Source: Novosphingobium sediminis (GTDB taxonomy: Bacteria; Pseudomonadota; Alphaproteobacteria; Sphingomonadales; Sphingomonadaceae). From it: a DNA stretch of 64,000 nt. Under the pieces are notes generated by a model. It saw only the letters and a list, made by a program, of their open reading frames with translations. It searched no databases and was not told where the DNA came from. Within the stretch, counting starts at the first letter, position 1. Each line of letters opens with the position of its first letter. The stretch covers positions 124,001-188,000 of the forward strand of contig NZ_BJYR01000019.1 in the NCBI RefSeq assembly GCF_007991615.1. Direction: 5' to 3'. The position numbers were made by a program, and so were the translations under genes. Positions 24,468 through 33,943 of the stretch are shown one piece after another.

Positions 24468-25598
24468 CTACCGCATGACGAGGCCAGCCCCGGCGCACGC
24501 GGTTTCGCGCAGCACCAGCGGCGCGGTGCCGTCGGGCTTGCGATAGGTGAGGGCGCCGAGCACCGCGTCGGTGCGGTCTGCCCGGCACAGCGCGACGACC
24601 GCGCCGCCAAAGCCGCCGCCGGTCATCCGCGCGCCGCCTTCGGGGCCGATCAGAGCCTGCAGTTCGGCGGCCAGGGCATCGACCGCAGGCACGGTGATCT
24701 GGAAGTCGTCGCGCATGGAAGCGTGCGAAGCGGCCATCAGTTCGCCGGTCGCCCTGAGGTCGCCCGCCGCAAGCGCTTCGGCTGCCGCGAGCACGCGCGC
24801 ATTCTCGGTCACCACGTGCCGCGCCCGCGAAAGGGTCAGCGGATCGAGCCCCGCACCGTTCAGCATGGCCATGTCGGCATCGCGCAGAGCCGATACGCCG
24901 ATCGCCGCTGCCGCAGCCTCGCACTGGGCGCGCCGCTCGTTGTAGTGACCTTCGACCAGCCCGCGCGCCACGCCCGAATGAACGATCAGGATCTGCACGT
25001 CCTCCGGCATTGCCACCGGGCGCACGTCGAGTGTCCGGCAATCGATCATCAGCGCATGGCTGGCGACCCCCGCAGCGGAAGCCAACTGGTCCATGATCCC
25101 GCAGCGCATGCCGACATGGTCGCACTCGCCGGCCTGCGCCATGCGGGCGATATCGGCGGGTGCGATGGAAAGCCCTGCCAGTGCCGCGAGCACGGTGCCG
25201 ATGCCCACCATCAGCGATGCGGAGGAGGACAGCCCGGCGCCCTTGGGCACGTTGCCGGTCATCGCGATATCCGCCCCGGCCAGCGCATGGCCGCGCTGGA
25301 TCATCGCGGCGGTCATCCCACGCACGTAGTCTGCCCAGGGGTGGGCCGGATCGGCCGCATAGGGCGCCTCCAGCTTCCATTCCGCGATGGCCCCGCCGAA
25401 GTCGCAGGCCAGCACGCGTATCCGGCCATCGCTGCGCGGCGCAGCGGCGATGCGCGTTTCCACGCTGATCGCGGCTGGCAGCACGAAGCCGTCATTGTAG
25501 TCGGTATGCTCGCCGATCAGGTTCACGCGCCCCGGGGCGCGGGCGATCAGCGCGGGCGCCGCGCCAAAGGCGGCTTCGAACTGCTGCGCCAAGGTCAT
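24468..25598 (-). CDS. galK: Galactokinase
   Basis: 376 residues. GHMP-family kinase phosphorylating galactose at C1, the first Leloir step. Signatures: [19 protein letters not shown] near residue 23, the ATP loop [26 protein letters not shown] holding the catalytic Asp region, and [12 protein letters not shown] near the C-terminus. Normal length. Its ATG overlaps the galT stop (ATGA). Second half of the galT-galK pair inside the GPH-GH36-galT-galK-GH68-ROK operon. galE and galM are not in the window. Confidence 0.95.
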   Translation of the reverse strand: MTLAQQFEAAFGAAPALIARAPGRVNLIGEHTDYNDGFVLPAAISVETRIAAAPRSDGRIRVLACDFGGAIAEWKLEAPYAADPAHPWADYVRGMTAAMIQRGHALAGADIAMTGNVPKGAGLSSSASLMVGIGTVLAALAGLSIAPADIARMAQAGECDHVGMRCGIMDQLASAAGVASHALMIDCRTLDVRPVAMPEDVQILIVHSGVARGLVEGHYNERRAQCEAAAAAIGVSALRDADMAMLNGAGLDPLTLSRARHVVTENARVLAAAEALAAGDLRATGELMAASHASMRDDFQITVPAVDALAAELQALIGPEGGARMTGGGFGGAVVALCRADRTDAVLGALTYRKPDGTAPLVLRETACAGAGLVMR

Positions 25599-26629
25599 GC
25601 GACGCTCCGGAAGTGCGGGCCGCCACAGGCACGCAGCCGCTCGGCCGCTTGCTCGGCGGTCAGGTCGCGCTGCGTCTCGGCCAGAATCTCGAACCCGGCC
25701 ATGAACTTGCGCACCGATGCGGAACGCAGCAGCGGCGGATAGAAATGTGCGTGCAGCCGCCAGTGGGAGCTTGGCTCATGCCCGAAGGGTGCCCCGTGCC
25801 AGCCCATCGAATAGGGGAAGGAGCACTGGAACAGGTTGTCATAGCGCGTGGTAAGATCGGCCAGGATCACCGCCAGATCGCTGCGCTGCGCGTCCGTCAA
25901 GTCAGGCAGGCGCGCCACATCGAAGCGCGGCAGCAGCAGCGTCTCGAACGGCCAGACCGCCCACCACGGCACGATGGCGAGCCAATACTCCGAAGCACAG
26001 ACCACGCGCGGCCCGTCCGCTTCCGCCTCGACGAGCTGCGCCAGCATCGCGCTGCCCTTTTCGGCCAGCCACGCTGCCTGTGTGCGGTCCTCGGTTGCGA
26101 TCAGCTGCGGCACGTGGTTCGTCGCCCACACTTGTCCGTGCGGATGGGGGTTCGAACACCCCATCATCGCGCCCTTGTTCTCGAAGATCGAAACCACGGC
26201 ATAGCGCTCGCCGAGGTCGGCAGCCTGCTCGCACCAGCAATCGATCACCGCGCGCAGCTCGCCGTGCGAAAGCTCGGGCAGGGTGCGGCCGTGATCGGGT
26301 GAGAAGCAGATCACCCGCGCTTCGCCGGTCGCCTGCTCGGCGCGAAACAGCCCACCGCCAGCCTCCGGCGCAGGCGTATCGGGCAGCAACGCGGCAAAGT
26401 CGTTCGCGAAGACGTAAGTGCCGGTGTAGTCCGGATTGCGTTCCCCGTTCACCCGCGTGTTGCCGGCGCAGAGGTAGCAGGCAGGATCGTGCGCCGGCGG
26501 ACGGGTGGTATCCGGCACTTCCTCCGCACCCTGCCACGGGCGCTTGGCGCGGTGCGGGGAAACGAGCAGCCAGGTATCACTCAGCGGGTCGTAACGCCGG
26601 TGCGGATGCTCCGCCGGATCGAAATTCAT
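25595..26629 (-). CDS. galT: Galactose-1-phosphate uridylyltransferase
   Basis: 344 residues. HIT-superfamily enzyme exchanging UMP between UDP-glucose and galactose 1-phosphate. The active-site HPHxQ motif is in [12 protein letters not shown] with nucleophile H164, and the first zinc pair is CYLC (C51, C54). [13 protein letters not shown] and [16 protein letters not shown] are typical GalT segments. Normal length. Start codon overlaps the stop of the alpha-galactosidase gene by four bases, and its own stop overlaps galK, showing tight coupling. Confidence 0.96.
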   Translation of the reverse strand: MNFDPAEHPHRRYDPLSDTWLLVSPHRAKRPWQGAEEVPDTTRPPAHDPACYLCAGNTRVNGERNPDYTGTYVFANDFAALLPDTPAPEAGGGLFRAEQATGEARVICFSPDHGRTLPELSHGELRAVIDCWCEQAADLGERYAVVSIFENKGAMMGCSNPHPHGQVWATNHVPQLIATEDRTQAAWLAEKGSAMLAQLVEAEADGPRVVCASEYWLAIVPWWAVWPFETLLLPRFDVARLPDLTDAQRSDLAVILADLTTRYDNLFQCSFPYSMGWHGAPFGHEPSSHWRLHAHFYPPLLRSASVRKFMAGFEILAETQRDLTAEQAAERLRACGGPHFRSVA

Positions 26630-28689
26630 GAACGCACCTCAAGCACGAGTACCGCCTCGCCGGGGAGCGGCGGGACGGCCATGCCTACGCGGCTGAGCCA
26701 GCCACCGTCCATGCTCGCAAGCACGCCGCTGTCTGACGCAATCGTATACGTGCGCCCGGGCAGCGCCATCGGCAGCCGCAGGTTCGGTTGATGCCGCATC
26801 GTGGTGGGCGATGTGCGGGTGACGAGCACGACCATGTCTTCCGCTGAGCCATGCGCCTGCCACACAACGCCGTCGCCCACCTCGCCCATCCAGACGCGGC
26901 CCTGGTGCAGGCGCTCGCGCAAGGCCTTGTAGCGCGCGATCCCGGCCATGAGTTCACTACGTTCCTTGTCGCCCAGCTTCCGCGCATCAAGCTCGACACC
27001 GAAGTGCCCCGGCAGCGCCACACCGCAGCGGAACGCCATCGATTGCGAGCGCCCGGTCGAATGCGCGGGGCTAGCGCCCACGTGGCTGCCCATCACTTCG
27101 GGCGGCATGAACTGCAGGAAGCCGCGCTGCATCCCCGCGCGCGAAACCGCGTCAATGCAGTCGCTGGTCCAGAAGCGGTGGGTGCGCTTGATGATCCCCG
27201 CATCGATCCGTCCGCCGCCGCCGGCGCAGGCCTCGATCTCCACATTCGGGAAGGCCGCGCGCAGCCGGTCCATCAGCGCATAAGTCGCCAGCACTTGCGC
27301 GCGGTAGTGCGGCTGGTTCCCGGCATGGACGAGATCGCGGTTGTGGTCCCACTTGAGGTAGCCGATCGGCAGATCACGCAGCAGCGCGGCAATCGCGTCG
27401 AACAGGTAGGTGCTCACCTCGGGCTTCGCCATGTCCAGCACCAGCTGGTTGCGCGCCTCCAGCAGCGGACGCCCATCTACATGCAGCGCCCAATCGGGAT
27501 GGCGGCGATAGAGGTCGCTGTTGCGGTTGACCATTTCCGGCTCGACCCAAAGGCCGAATTCCATGCCCAGTTCGGTCACGCGCTGCGCCAGGGGGGCCAG
27601 ACCGCGCGGATACTTCCGCTTGTCGACGGTCCAGTCACCGAGCGAGGAGGTGTCGTCGTCGCGCTTGCCGAACCATCCGTCATCCAGCACGAAGCGCTCG
27701 ATCCCGATGTCCGCCGCCGCTTTGGCAAGGTCCATCAGCGCGGCTTCGTCGTGCGCGAAGTAGAAGCCTTCCCAAGTGTTGATATGCACCGGGCGCTTCG
27801 CTGCACCTTCAGCGCCGCCCGGCCACGTCATCCGTGCACGGATGCCGCGGTGGAAGGCGTGCGCCACCCCGTTTGGCCCCTCGGCAGAAGCTGTCGCCAG
27901 CACTTCGGGGCTTTGCATCACGGCGCCCGGCGCAAGGATCGCCTCGCCCGGCGCCAGCCATTCACCCAGCTGCCACTGCCGCCGCCCGTCATCGACCCAC
28001 TCGATGCTCTGCACTGCATTCCCGGACCACGCGATTTGCGCGCCATAGGCACTGCCATCAGCGCAGGTCACCACCGCGCCGGGAAAGCAATCGTGCGAGG
28101 TAAGCCCGCGCCGGTTCTCGCGCCGCCACAGGCTGCGGGTGAGGGGATCGCGCACGGGCACGAATTCGGAGTTATGGCGACCAGCCAGCGAATGCACTTC
28201 CGCCGCATCCTCGGGGAGCGGCAGCGCAGCCGCGGCCAGCCACTGCACATGCAGCGGCGCATCTCCAAGATTGGAAATCGCGCTGCGCACCGTCATCACG
28301 TCGGTCGCGGGATCGAGCGAATAGCTCGTCGTCACCGCGATCCGCGCCGCCGCATCGTGCAGCACGAAGCGCACCGTCTGCGCATCGGGCCGCTCGACCT
28401 TGCACTCGCCCGCCTGAAAGCTCCAGTCGCGCCCCGCGCGGTCCGCCAGCAATGCGCTCTGCCCGAACCAGCCCATGCCGAAGCCGGGAAAAACCGTCAG
28501 CGGCTGGTCGAAATGGAGCGAGAAGCTGGGCTCTGGTCGCTCGCTTCGCAGCGTGGCGCCGGGCCGCGCGCCGTCTGGCAGGCGGGGCCCCCAATAGCGC
28601 CACAGCGGTGCTTCGCCGGGGGGAAGTTCCCATACGGCGCTGCAACCGGGGCTTTCCAGCGCGATGATCTGCGGTGCGGCCTCAGGCAT
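26626..28689 (-). CDS. Alpha-galactosidase, glycoside hydrolase family 36
   Basis: 687 residues. Retaining alpha-galactosidase releasing galactose from melibiose, raffinose and related sugars. An N-terminal beta-sandwich precedes the TIM barrel from about residue 300. The GH36 nucleophile is D448 in [10 protein letters not shown] and the acid/base is D510 in [12 protein letters not shown]. The substrate-binding [11 protein letters not shown] lies between them, and LDDGWFG is near 335. No signal peptide, so the enzyme acts in the cytosol on sugar already imported. It overlaps the upstream transporter gene by eight bases and galT by four. A symbol such as agaA or melA cannot be chosen from sequence alone. 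Confidence 0.94.
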   Translation of the reverse strand: MPEAAPQIIALESPGCSAVWELPPGEAPLWRYWGPRLPDGARPGATLRSERPEPSFSLHFDQPLTVFPGFGMGWFGQSALLADRAGRDWSFQAGECKVERPDAQTVRFVLHDAAARIAVTTSYSLDPATDVMTVRSAISNLGDAPLHVQWLAAAALPLPEDAAEVHSLAGRHNSEFVPVRDPLTRSLWRRENRRGLTSHDCFPGAVVTCADGSAYGAQIAWSGNAVQSIEWVDDGRRQWQLGEWLAPGEAILAPGAVMQSPEVLATASAEGPNGVAHAFHRGIRARMTWPGGAEGAAKRPVHINTWEGFYFAHDEAALMDLAKAAADIGIERFVLDDGWFGKRDDDTSSLGDWTVDKRKYPRGLAPLAQRVTELGMEFGLWVEPEMVNRNSDLYRRHPDWALHVDGRPLLEARNQLVLDMAKPEVSTYLFDAIAALLRDLPIGYLKWDHNRDLVHAGNQPHYRAQVLATYALMDRLRAAFPNVEIEACAGGGGRIDAGIIKRTHRFWTSDCIDAVSRAGMQRGFLQFMPPEVMGSHVGASPAHSTGRSQSMAFRCGVALPGHFGVELDARKLGDKERSELMAGIARYKALRERLHQGRVWMGEVGDGVVWQAHGSAEDMVVLVTRTSPTTMRHQPNLRLPMALPGRTYTIASDSGVLASMDGGWLSRVGMAVPPLPGEAVLVLEVRS

Positions 28690-30103
28690 GTGCCAGCCCC
28701 GCCGCCCGGCGCGGATCTGGCACGCGCAGCATCGTTACTGCCGCCGCCAGCAGCAGCACACCGGCAAAGGTCAGCGCATTGCGCGGGTCTGCGCCCAGCA
28801 CATGGTTGTATATCCAGCCGAACGTCACGCCGTTGAGCAGCATCGGGATCACGATCATCATGTTGAAGATGCCCATGTAAACGCCGGTCCGCTCCGGCGG
28901 GATCGAGCCTGCGAGGATGATGTAGGGGTTGCCCATGATGCTCGCCCAGCACACGCCCAGCGTTACCGCGATCAGCAGCAGCGGGGTGTGGCTGCCAAGG
29001 TCGGGCATCGCGAGCGCCGAAAATACCGGACCCGGCGCGCTCGCGGCGCCTGAAACGTGCGCCAGCGCCACCATGCCCAGCCCGCCCGAAGCAAGGCATG
29101 CCATGTGCACCCGCGATGCGCCGAGCGCACGCGAGATCGGCACCATCGCCAGCGCCGCCGCAAAGCCGACAAGATTGTAGAACGCGCCCAGTTGCTGCGT
29201 CGTCAGCACGGCGGCGCGGAAGGCTTCGCTGCTCTTGTCCGCCGTGTCGTAGATCGAGCGGCCGATCGATAGCGAGCTGTACGACCAGTAGATCGAGAAA
29301 CCGTACCACTGGAACAGGCTCATCCATGCCATGCTGCGCATCGCCTGCGGCATTTCCACGATGGCGCGGCCGATTTCGCCCAGCGTCGCCCCGGCGGAGC
29401 GCGGGGCAGCGGCAATGCGCGCCTTCTCGTCTTCGCTCAGCGGCAGTTCGGGCACGCGCCAGATCGACCACAGGATCGTGGTGATCGAAAGCACCGCACC
29501 CACCATGAAGGAGATATGCGTGATCGTCGGGATGTTGTGCGCATCCACCGCGTTGCGATCGATCCCCACCCAGTAGACGAGGATCGAGGGCGAGAGGAAC
29601 GCGAGGCACTGCGCAAGGCCGGTGAACGCACTCTGGCTGAGATAGCCGATCTCGTGCTGGCTCTCGTCCAGCCGGTCGCTCACATAGGCGCGGTATGGCT
29701 CCATCGTGATGTTGTTGCCCGCATCGAGCAGCCACAGCAGGCTCGCCGCCATCAGGATGCTTGCCGAAAACGGCATGAACAGCAGGCCGAGGCTGCACAT
29801 CACCGCGCCGATCAGGAAGTAGGGCGTGCGGCGGCCAAACCGCGAATTGGTGCGATCAGAGAGCGCGCCGACCAGCGGCTGGATCAGCAGCCCGGTCATC
29901 GGGCCGGCCAGTTGGAGGATGGGGAGGGTCGATTCGTCCGCGCCGAGCCACGAATAGATCGGCACCATGTTGCCTTGCTGCAGGCCGAAGCTGAACTGCA
30001 GGCCGAGGAAGCCGAGATTCATCTCGATCACGCGCATCAACGAGAGAATCGGCTTCCGCTTCGTCTCGGCCCGGTCGGTTCCAGATGGGGTGGCAATGCT
30101 CAA
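28682..30103 (-). CDS. GPH-family (MFS) sugar:cation symporter
   Basis: 473 residues from a TTG at 30103 that has GAGAGAG just upstream; an upstream GTG at 30148 would add an atypical Arg-rich lead. Twelve membrane helices. The conserved loop SDRTNSRFGRRTPYFLIGA between helices 2 and 3 marks the glycoside-pentoside-hexuronide / plant-sucrose-transporter-like group. NLGFLGLQFSFGLQQGNM in helix 1 is like alpha-glucoside and sucrose porters of Caulobacter and sphingomonads. Likely imports the oligosaccharide delivered by the TonB receptor across the inner membrane. First gene of the operon, with a LacI-type palindrome 65 bases upstream. Confidence 0.88.
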   Translation of the reverse strand: MSIATPSGTDRAETKRKPILSLMRVIEMNLGFLGLQFSFGLQQGNMVPIYSWLGADESTLPILQLAGPMTGLLIQPLVGALSDRTNSRFGRRTPYFLIGAVMCSLGLLFMPFSASILMAASLLWLLDAGNNITMEPYRAYVSDRLDESQHEIGYLSQSAFTGLAQCLAFLSPSILVYWVGIDRNAVDAHNIPTITHISFMVGAVLSITTILWSIWRVPELPLSEDEKARIAAAPRSAGATLGEIGRAIVEMPQAMRSMAWMSLFQWYGFSIYWSYSSLSIGRSIYDTADKSSEAFRAAVLTTQQLGAFYNLVGFAAALAMVPISRALGASRVHMACLASGGLGMVALAHVSGAASAPGPVFSALAMPDLGSHTPLLLIAVTLGVCWASIMGNPYIILAGSIPPERTGVYMGIFNMMIVIPMLLNGVTFGWIYNHVLGADPRNALTFAGVLLLAAAVTMLRVPDPRRAAGLAHA

Positions 30104-30167
30104 GGGCTCTCTCCCGCGCGACTCTCGACGGAGCCTTTGAACTTGCACTTAGCCTAGAGTTTGCATC

Positions 30168-30185
30168 GATTCAATCGAGTGAATC
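30168..30185 (-). promoter_or_regulatory. LacI-type operator upstream of the galactoside operon
   Basis: GATTCAATCGAGTGAATC is a palindrome with a central CG (arms GATTCA and TGAATC). It matches the box upstream of the TonB receptor (15663-15682) at 15 of 18 positions. It lies 65 bases upstream of the transporter start, in the only gap between that gene and the nitrilase gene. Best explained as a second target of the LacI regulator at 21405. Confidence 0.65.
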
Positions 30186-30199
30186 AATCGCACGTGCAA

Positions 30200-31144
30200 T
30201 CATCCATCATCGTCCATCCACGCCACCGCCGCCTTGGCCCGCCGGTCCACCGTCAGGCGGAACACGTCGGGGCGTGAATAATGCCCCACCGCATCGAAAT
30301 CATAGCGGGCGCGGGCGATCTCGGCCGGGTCGATATCGGCATAGAGCACCGTCTCGCCGCTATAGTCCGGCCCCGCCAGCATTTCGCCGAGCGGCCCCAC
30401 GATCAGGCTCCCGCCGCGCATCAGCACGGTGTCCGGATCCTCGCCCAACACGCATTCCTGCCCTTCAGGCAGATCGCGCCGCTTGAGGTACTGGCAGGAG
30501 GAAAGCACGTGGCAGCGCCCCTCGAGCGCGATGTGCCGCATGGTCGAAACCCACCCGTCGCGGTCATCGGCGGTCGGCGCGCAGTAGAGCGTCACGCCCT
30601 GACCATACATCGCCATGCGCAGCATCGGCATGTAGTTTTCCCAGCAGATCACCGCGCCCACGGTGCCGAGCGCCGTCTCCACCGCCGGGAGCGTGGAGCC
30701 ATCACCAAAGCCCCACACCAGCCGCTCAGCTGCAGTCGGCATCAGTTTGCGGTGGTGCGCCATGGTGCCGCGTTCGCCGTCGATGATGAGGGCCGTGCAA
30801 TAGAGCGTCGAGCCCACGCGCTCGATCACTCCGATCACCACGACCATGCCAGCCGCGCCCGCCGCCTCGCGCACCAACGCGATTTCCGGGCCCTCCAGCG
30901 CCACCGAAGCGGCATAGTACCGAGCATAGGCCTCACGCCCTTCTGGCAGACGCAACCCGATCGGTGCGCCGAACCGCGCGCCCTTGGGGTAGCCGCCGAT
31001 GAAGGCCTCGGGAAACACCGCCAGCCGCGCACCTGCCGCGCCGGCTTCGGCTATCAGCCGGGCAGCCTTGGCCGCAGATGCGCCGCTTCCGGCGGGGTCG
31101 GATGCCGCCTGCACAACGGCGGCGCGGAATGGTGAATGGCTCAT
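30200..31144 (-). CDS. Nitrilase-family carbon-nitrogen hydrolase
   Basis: 314 residues. The catalytic triad of the nitrilase superfamily is complete: E46 in FPEAFIGGYPKG, K133 in HHRKLMPT and C167 in VICWENYMPM. The surrounding sequences match true nitrilases (branch 1), which turn R-CN into the acid and ammonia, rather than amidases. Substrate preference (aromatic or aliphatic) cannot be read. No signal peptide. It ends just before the operator of the sugar operon and is divergent from an SDR gene across 93 bases, so it is probably an independent unit. Confidence 0.9.
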   Translation of the reverse strand: MSHSPFRAAVVQAASDPAGSGASAAKAARLIAEAGAAGARLAVFPEAFIGGYPKGARFGAPIGLRLPEGREAYARYYAASVALEGPEIALVREAAGAAGMVVVIGVIERVGSTLYCTALIIDGERGTMAHHRKLMPTAAERLVWGFGDGSTLPAVETALGTVGAVICWENYMPMLRMAMYGQGVTLYCAPTADDRDGWVSTMRHIALEGRCHVLSSCQYLKRRDLPEGQECVLGEDPDTVLMRGGSLIVGPLGEMLAGPDYSGETVLYADIDPAEIARARYDFDAVGHYSRPDVFRLTVDRRAKAAVAWMDDDG

Positions 31145-31237
31145 GGCGTGAAACCTAGCAGCGCCGATTCCTTCCGGCGATTGCTATCTGCACGCCGCGC
31201 GAGCTACGAATGGCAGATAAGCGAACGGGAGAGAGGC

Positions 31238-31981
31238 ATGAGCGACCCATCAGCCACAGGCGTCTGCCTCGTCATCGGCGCGGGCGACGGGCTTGGCGGC
31301 GCCATTGCGAAGGCATTCGCCCGCACCGGCCTCACCGTCTGTGTCACCCGCCGCGCCCGCCATCTCGATCAATTGGAAGCGCTCTGCGCCGAAATCCGCG
31401 CAGAGGGCGGCACGGCCCATGCCTTCGGCGTCGATGCGCGCTCCGAAGAGGAAACCGCAGCCCTGTTTGACCGGATCGAGCGCGAGATTGGCCCCATCGC
31501 GGTCACCGTGTTCAACATCGGTGCGAACGTCCGTTTCGGCATCCGCGAGACGACCTCGCGGGTGTTCCACAAGGTCTGGGAAATGGCGTGTTTTGCGGGG
31601 TTCCTTGCGGGCCGCGAAGCCGCGCGCGTGATGGCACCACGGGGGAGCGGTACGATCCTGTTCACCGGCGCGACCGGATCGCTGCGCGGCGGCGCGGGGT
31701 TTGCTGCCTTTGCCGCCGCCAAGCACGGCCTGCGCGCGATTGCACAATCCATGGCGCGCGAACTTGGACCTGAAGGCGTCCATGTCGCCCATGTCGTCTG
31801 CGATGGCGCCATCGATGGCGTTTTCCTGCGCAGCCGCGTAGAGGATGTCGCGCCGCTGCTCGCCGAAGACTCGGTGCTCAAGCCTGCCGATGCCGCCGAG
31901 GCCTTCGTCTGGCTGCACCAGAAACCCCGCTCGTCGTGGACGCACGAGCTTGACCTTCGCCCCTGGCAGGAGCGCTTCTGA
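31238..31981 (+). CDS. SDR-fold protein with degenerate catalytic residues
   Basis: 247 residues from the ATG at 31238 with GGGAGAGAGG upstream. The Rossmann nucleotide motif is VIGAGDGLGG (residues 12-21). The usual NNAG is FNIGAN and the usual YxxxK is FAAAK, with Phe at 158 and Lys at 162. The position of the catalytic Ser, 13 residues earlier, is Ala145. So of the Asn-Ser-Tyr-Lys tetrad only Lys is clearly kept. The motif GATGSLRG ... FAAFAAAKHGL looks like a coherent subfamily rather than decay. The protein may bind NAD(P) and act non-classically. Adjacent to, and probably co-transcribed with, the GST-kappa-like gene one base downstream. Confidence 0.8.
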   Translation: MSDPSATGVCLVIGAGDGLGGAIAKAFARTGLTVCVTRRARHLDQLEALCAEIRAEGGTAHAFGVDARSEEETAALFDRIEREIGPIAVTVFNIGANVRFGIRETTSRVFHKVWEMACFAGFLAGREAARVMAPRGSGTILFTGATGSLRGGAGFAAFAAAKHGLRAIAQSMARELGPEGVHVAHVVCDGAIDGVFLRSRVEDVAPLLAEDSVLKPADAAEAFVWLHQKPRSSWTHELDLRPWQERF

Positions 31982-31982
31982 G

Positions 31983-32579
31983 ATGCCCAAGACGATCGAG
32001 TTCATTTTCGATTTCGTGAGCCCCAACGGCTACCTCGTGTGGCAGCCGCTGCGGGAGCTGGCCGCGCGCAAGGGGGCCGCGATTTCGCTGACACCTGCGC
32101 TGCTTGGCGGCATGCACAAGCTGACGGGCAATGCCCCGCCGTTCATCCGCGATGCCGATGTGAAGGGCAAGAATGCCTATGCCCAGCTTGAGATGCAGCG
32201 CTTCATCGCGCGCCATGGCCTGACGAAGTTCCGCATGAATCCGGCCTTCCCGTTCCGCTCGGTCGAACTTCTGCGCATGCTGCTGGCCGCCATCGACCTC
32301 GGCTGCGGGGAGGCTTTTGCCGATGCGTTCCTCCGCGCGATCTGGGAAGACGGGCTTGATCCCTCCGATACCGCCGCGGTCGAAGCCGTGATCGCCGCCG
32401 CCGGCCTTCCCGCCGCCGCGCTGGCCGAAGGGGCGCAGTCCCAGGCCGTCAAGGACCGCCTTGCCGCCAATACGCAGAGCGTGGTCGATCGCGGAGCTTT
32501 CGGCATTCCCACGTTCTTCGTGGATGGCGAGATGTTCTTCGGCAAGGAACGCCTCAGCCAGATCGAGGAACTGCTCTAG
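31983..32579 (+). CDS. 2-hydroxychromene-2-carboxylate isomerase / kappa-class GST-like (DsbA fold)
   Basis: 198 residues. The start IEFIFDFVSPNGYLVW is the HCCA isomerase/GST-kappa pattern, with S13 at the position of the catalytic Ser. The end FGIPTFFVDGEMFFGKERL is equally typical. Founder enzymes are glutathione-dependent isomerases in naphthalene degradation, but many homologues have other, unknown roles. No aromatic ring-cleavage genes are visible nearby. It begins one base after the SDR stop, so the two are likely translated together. Confidence 0.82.
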   Translation: MPKTIEFIFDFVSPNGYLVWQPLRELAARKGAAISLTPALLGGMHKLTGNAPPFIRDADVKGKNAYAQLEMQRFIARHGLTKFRMNPAFPFRSVELLRMLLAAIDLGCGEAFADAFLRAIWEDGLDPSDTAAVEAVIAAAGLPAAALAEGAQSQAVKDRLAANTQSVVDRGAFGIPTFFVDGEMFFGKERLSQIEELL

Positions 32580-32620
32580 GGGAACGCCCGATCAAGGCGT
32601 GCTGTGCATCGAAGGAGACC

Positions 32621-32637
32621 TGTAAGCAGGGTGTAAG
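32621..32637 (+). promoter_or_regulatory. Direct repeat TGTAAG, candidate response-regulator site for the efflux operon
   Basis: TGTAAG occurs at 32621 and 32632, exactly 11 bases (one helical turn) apart. That is the tandem arrangement bound by OmpR/PhoB-family regulators. It lies 44-60 bases upstream of the membrane-fusion gene, and an OmpR-type regulator is encoded at the far end of the same cluster (39872-40558). Confidence 0.5.
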
Positions 32638-32649
32638 TGCTGTGGCCTA

Positions 32650-32676
32650 GGGGCACCAATCGCAATCTGGTGCCCC
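32650..32676 (+). promoter_or_regulatory. Perfect 9-base inverted repeat just before the membrane-fusion gene
   Basis: GGGGCACCA and TGGTGCCCC flank a nine-base loop and end four bases before the ATG at 32681. It occupies the place where a ribosome-binding site would be, and no Shine-Dalgarno sequence is visible. It may be an operator or an mRNA hairpin; there is no T-run, so it is not a standard terminator for the upstream gene. Confidence 0.5.
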
Positions 32677-32680
32677 ACTG

Positions 32681-33943
32681 ATGCCCACTACAGATCTCCA
32701 AGACGCCCCCGCTCCCGCACAGAAGCTTACGGCCCGGCAGCAGCTCCGCCTGCTTGCCATCGCGGTTGCAGCGCTGGCCCTGCTCGCGCTTGCCGGCTGG
32801 CTCGTTGCGCTGCTGTTCCAGCCAACTCCTGCAGTCGTCCCGGTTGATCCGCCGGGGACGTTCCGGCCCACGCAGGAGCAACTCTCCACGCTTTCGCTCG
32901 AGAAGGTGGGTTCTGGCCAGGCCGAGCGGATCACCACGGCGTCCGGCTCGATCGAGGCTGACGGCGATCTCAGCACGCCGGTTCTGCTGCCTTACTCCGG
33001 GCAGGTGATGAAGGTGCTGGTCGATGCCGGGCAGGTCGTGAAGGCGGGCCAGCCCTTGCTGACGATCCGCACCACCGATTTCGTCGATGCCCGTAATTCG
33101 CTGTTCTCGGCCGAAGCGACGTGGCGGTCCGCGCAGGCCGCCCTGCTCAATTCCCGCCGCAACGCGGAGCGCGCGAAGGCGCTGGCGGAAACTGCCGGCG
33201 GCGCACGCAAGGATTACCAGCAGGCCCTTACCGATCTCGCCGCAGCCGAAGCGCAGGAGCGCAGCGCGGAAGCAGCAGTTGGTGCCGCGCGCGACAAGCT
33301 GGCCATCCTCGGCAAGTCGGCAGGTGAAATCCAGCGGCTGGAATCGGCGCGGGAGATCAGCGGGCTGCATGAAGTGACCACGTTCCATGCGCCCATCAGC
33401 GGCACGGTGGCGCTGCGCGATGTCTCGCCCGGGCAATATGTCGGTGTCGGCGGTGACAAGCCTGTATTCACGATCACCGATGCCTCGCGCGTGTGGCTTC
33501 AGGCGCAGATCGCCGAAAGCGATGCCTCGGGCGTCCACGTGGGCGACAAGGTCGAGGTGATTACCCCGGCCTGGCCCGGGCGCAAGTTTACCGCCGTGAT
33601 CGACCTCGTCGGGGCCGGGCTCGATCCCATGACCCACCGTCTGCCCGTGCGCGCAACCATCGCCAATCCCGATGGGGCGCTCAAGCCGCAGATGTTCGCG
33701 AGCTTCTCGATCCAGCATTTCAGCACCGGCACGCGCCTCCTCGTCCCCTCGACGGCGGTGATCCATGAAGGCGATTCAGCACGGGTGTGGGTGCTGCGGC
33801 CCGACAAGCGCCTCGCCAGCAGGCAGGTCCGCGCCGGTGAGGATCAGAACGGCCGGATCGAGATCCTGAGCGGCCTGCGCAGCGGCGAAACCATTGTCAC
33901 CGCCGGCGCGCTCTTCGTGAACGAGGCGGGGCTGGGCAAATGA
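32681..33943 (+). CDS. RND efflux membrane-fusion (periplasmic adaptor) protein, CzcB-like
   Basis: 420 residues. One N-terminal membrane helix (residues ~23-47) anchors it in the inner membrane. The lipoyl/barrel-sandwich region is split around a coiled coil: PYSGQVMKVLVDAGQVVKAG, then a long Ala/Gln/Glu-rich helical pair (~130-215), then FHAPISGTVALRDVSPGQYV. A beta-barrel domain and a membrane-proximal domain (LVPSTAVIHEGDSARVWV) follow. It links the RND pump to the outer-membrane channel. First gene of a three-gene efflux operon; its stop overlaps the pump start (ATGA). No His-rich metal-binding extension is seen. Confidence 0.9.
   Translation: MPTTDLQDAPAPAQKLTARQQLRLLAIAVAALALLALAGWLVALLFQPTPAVVPVDPPGTFRPTQEQLSTLSLEKVGSGQAERITTASGSIEADGDLSTPVLLPYSGQVMKVLVDAGQVVKAGQPLLTIRTTDFVDARNSLFSAEATWRSAQAALLNSRRNAERAKALAETAGGARKDYQQALTDLAAAEAQERSAEAAVGAARDKLAILGKSAGEIQRLESAREISGLHEVTTFHAPISGTVALRDVSPGQYVGVGGDKPVFTITDASRVWLQAQIAESDASGVHVGDKVEVITPAWPGRKFTAVIDLVGAGLDPMTHRLPVRATIANPDGALKPQMFASFSIQHFSTGTRLLVPSTAVIHEGDSARVWVLRPDKRLASRQVRAGEDQNGRIEILSGLRSGETIVTAGALFVNEAGLGK

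Noticed and set aside
31238..31981. Calling the SDR at 31238 a pseudogene because of the missing catalytic residues
   Set aside because: The frame is intact, has a good ribosome-binding site and a coherent motif pattern, pointing to a divergent subfamily rather than decay.
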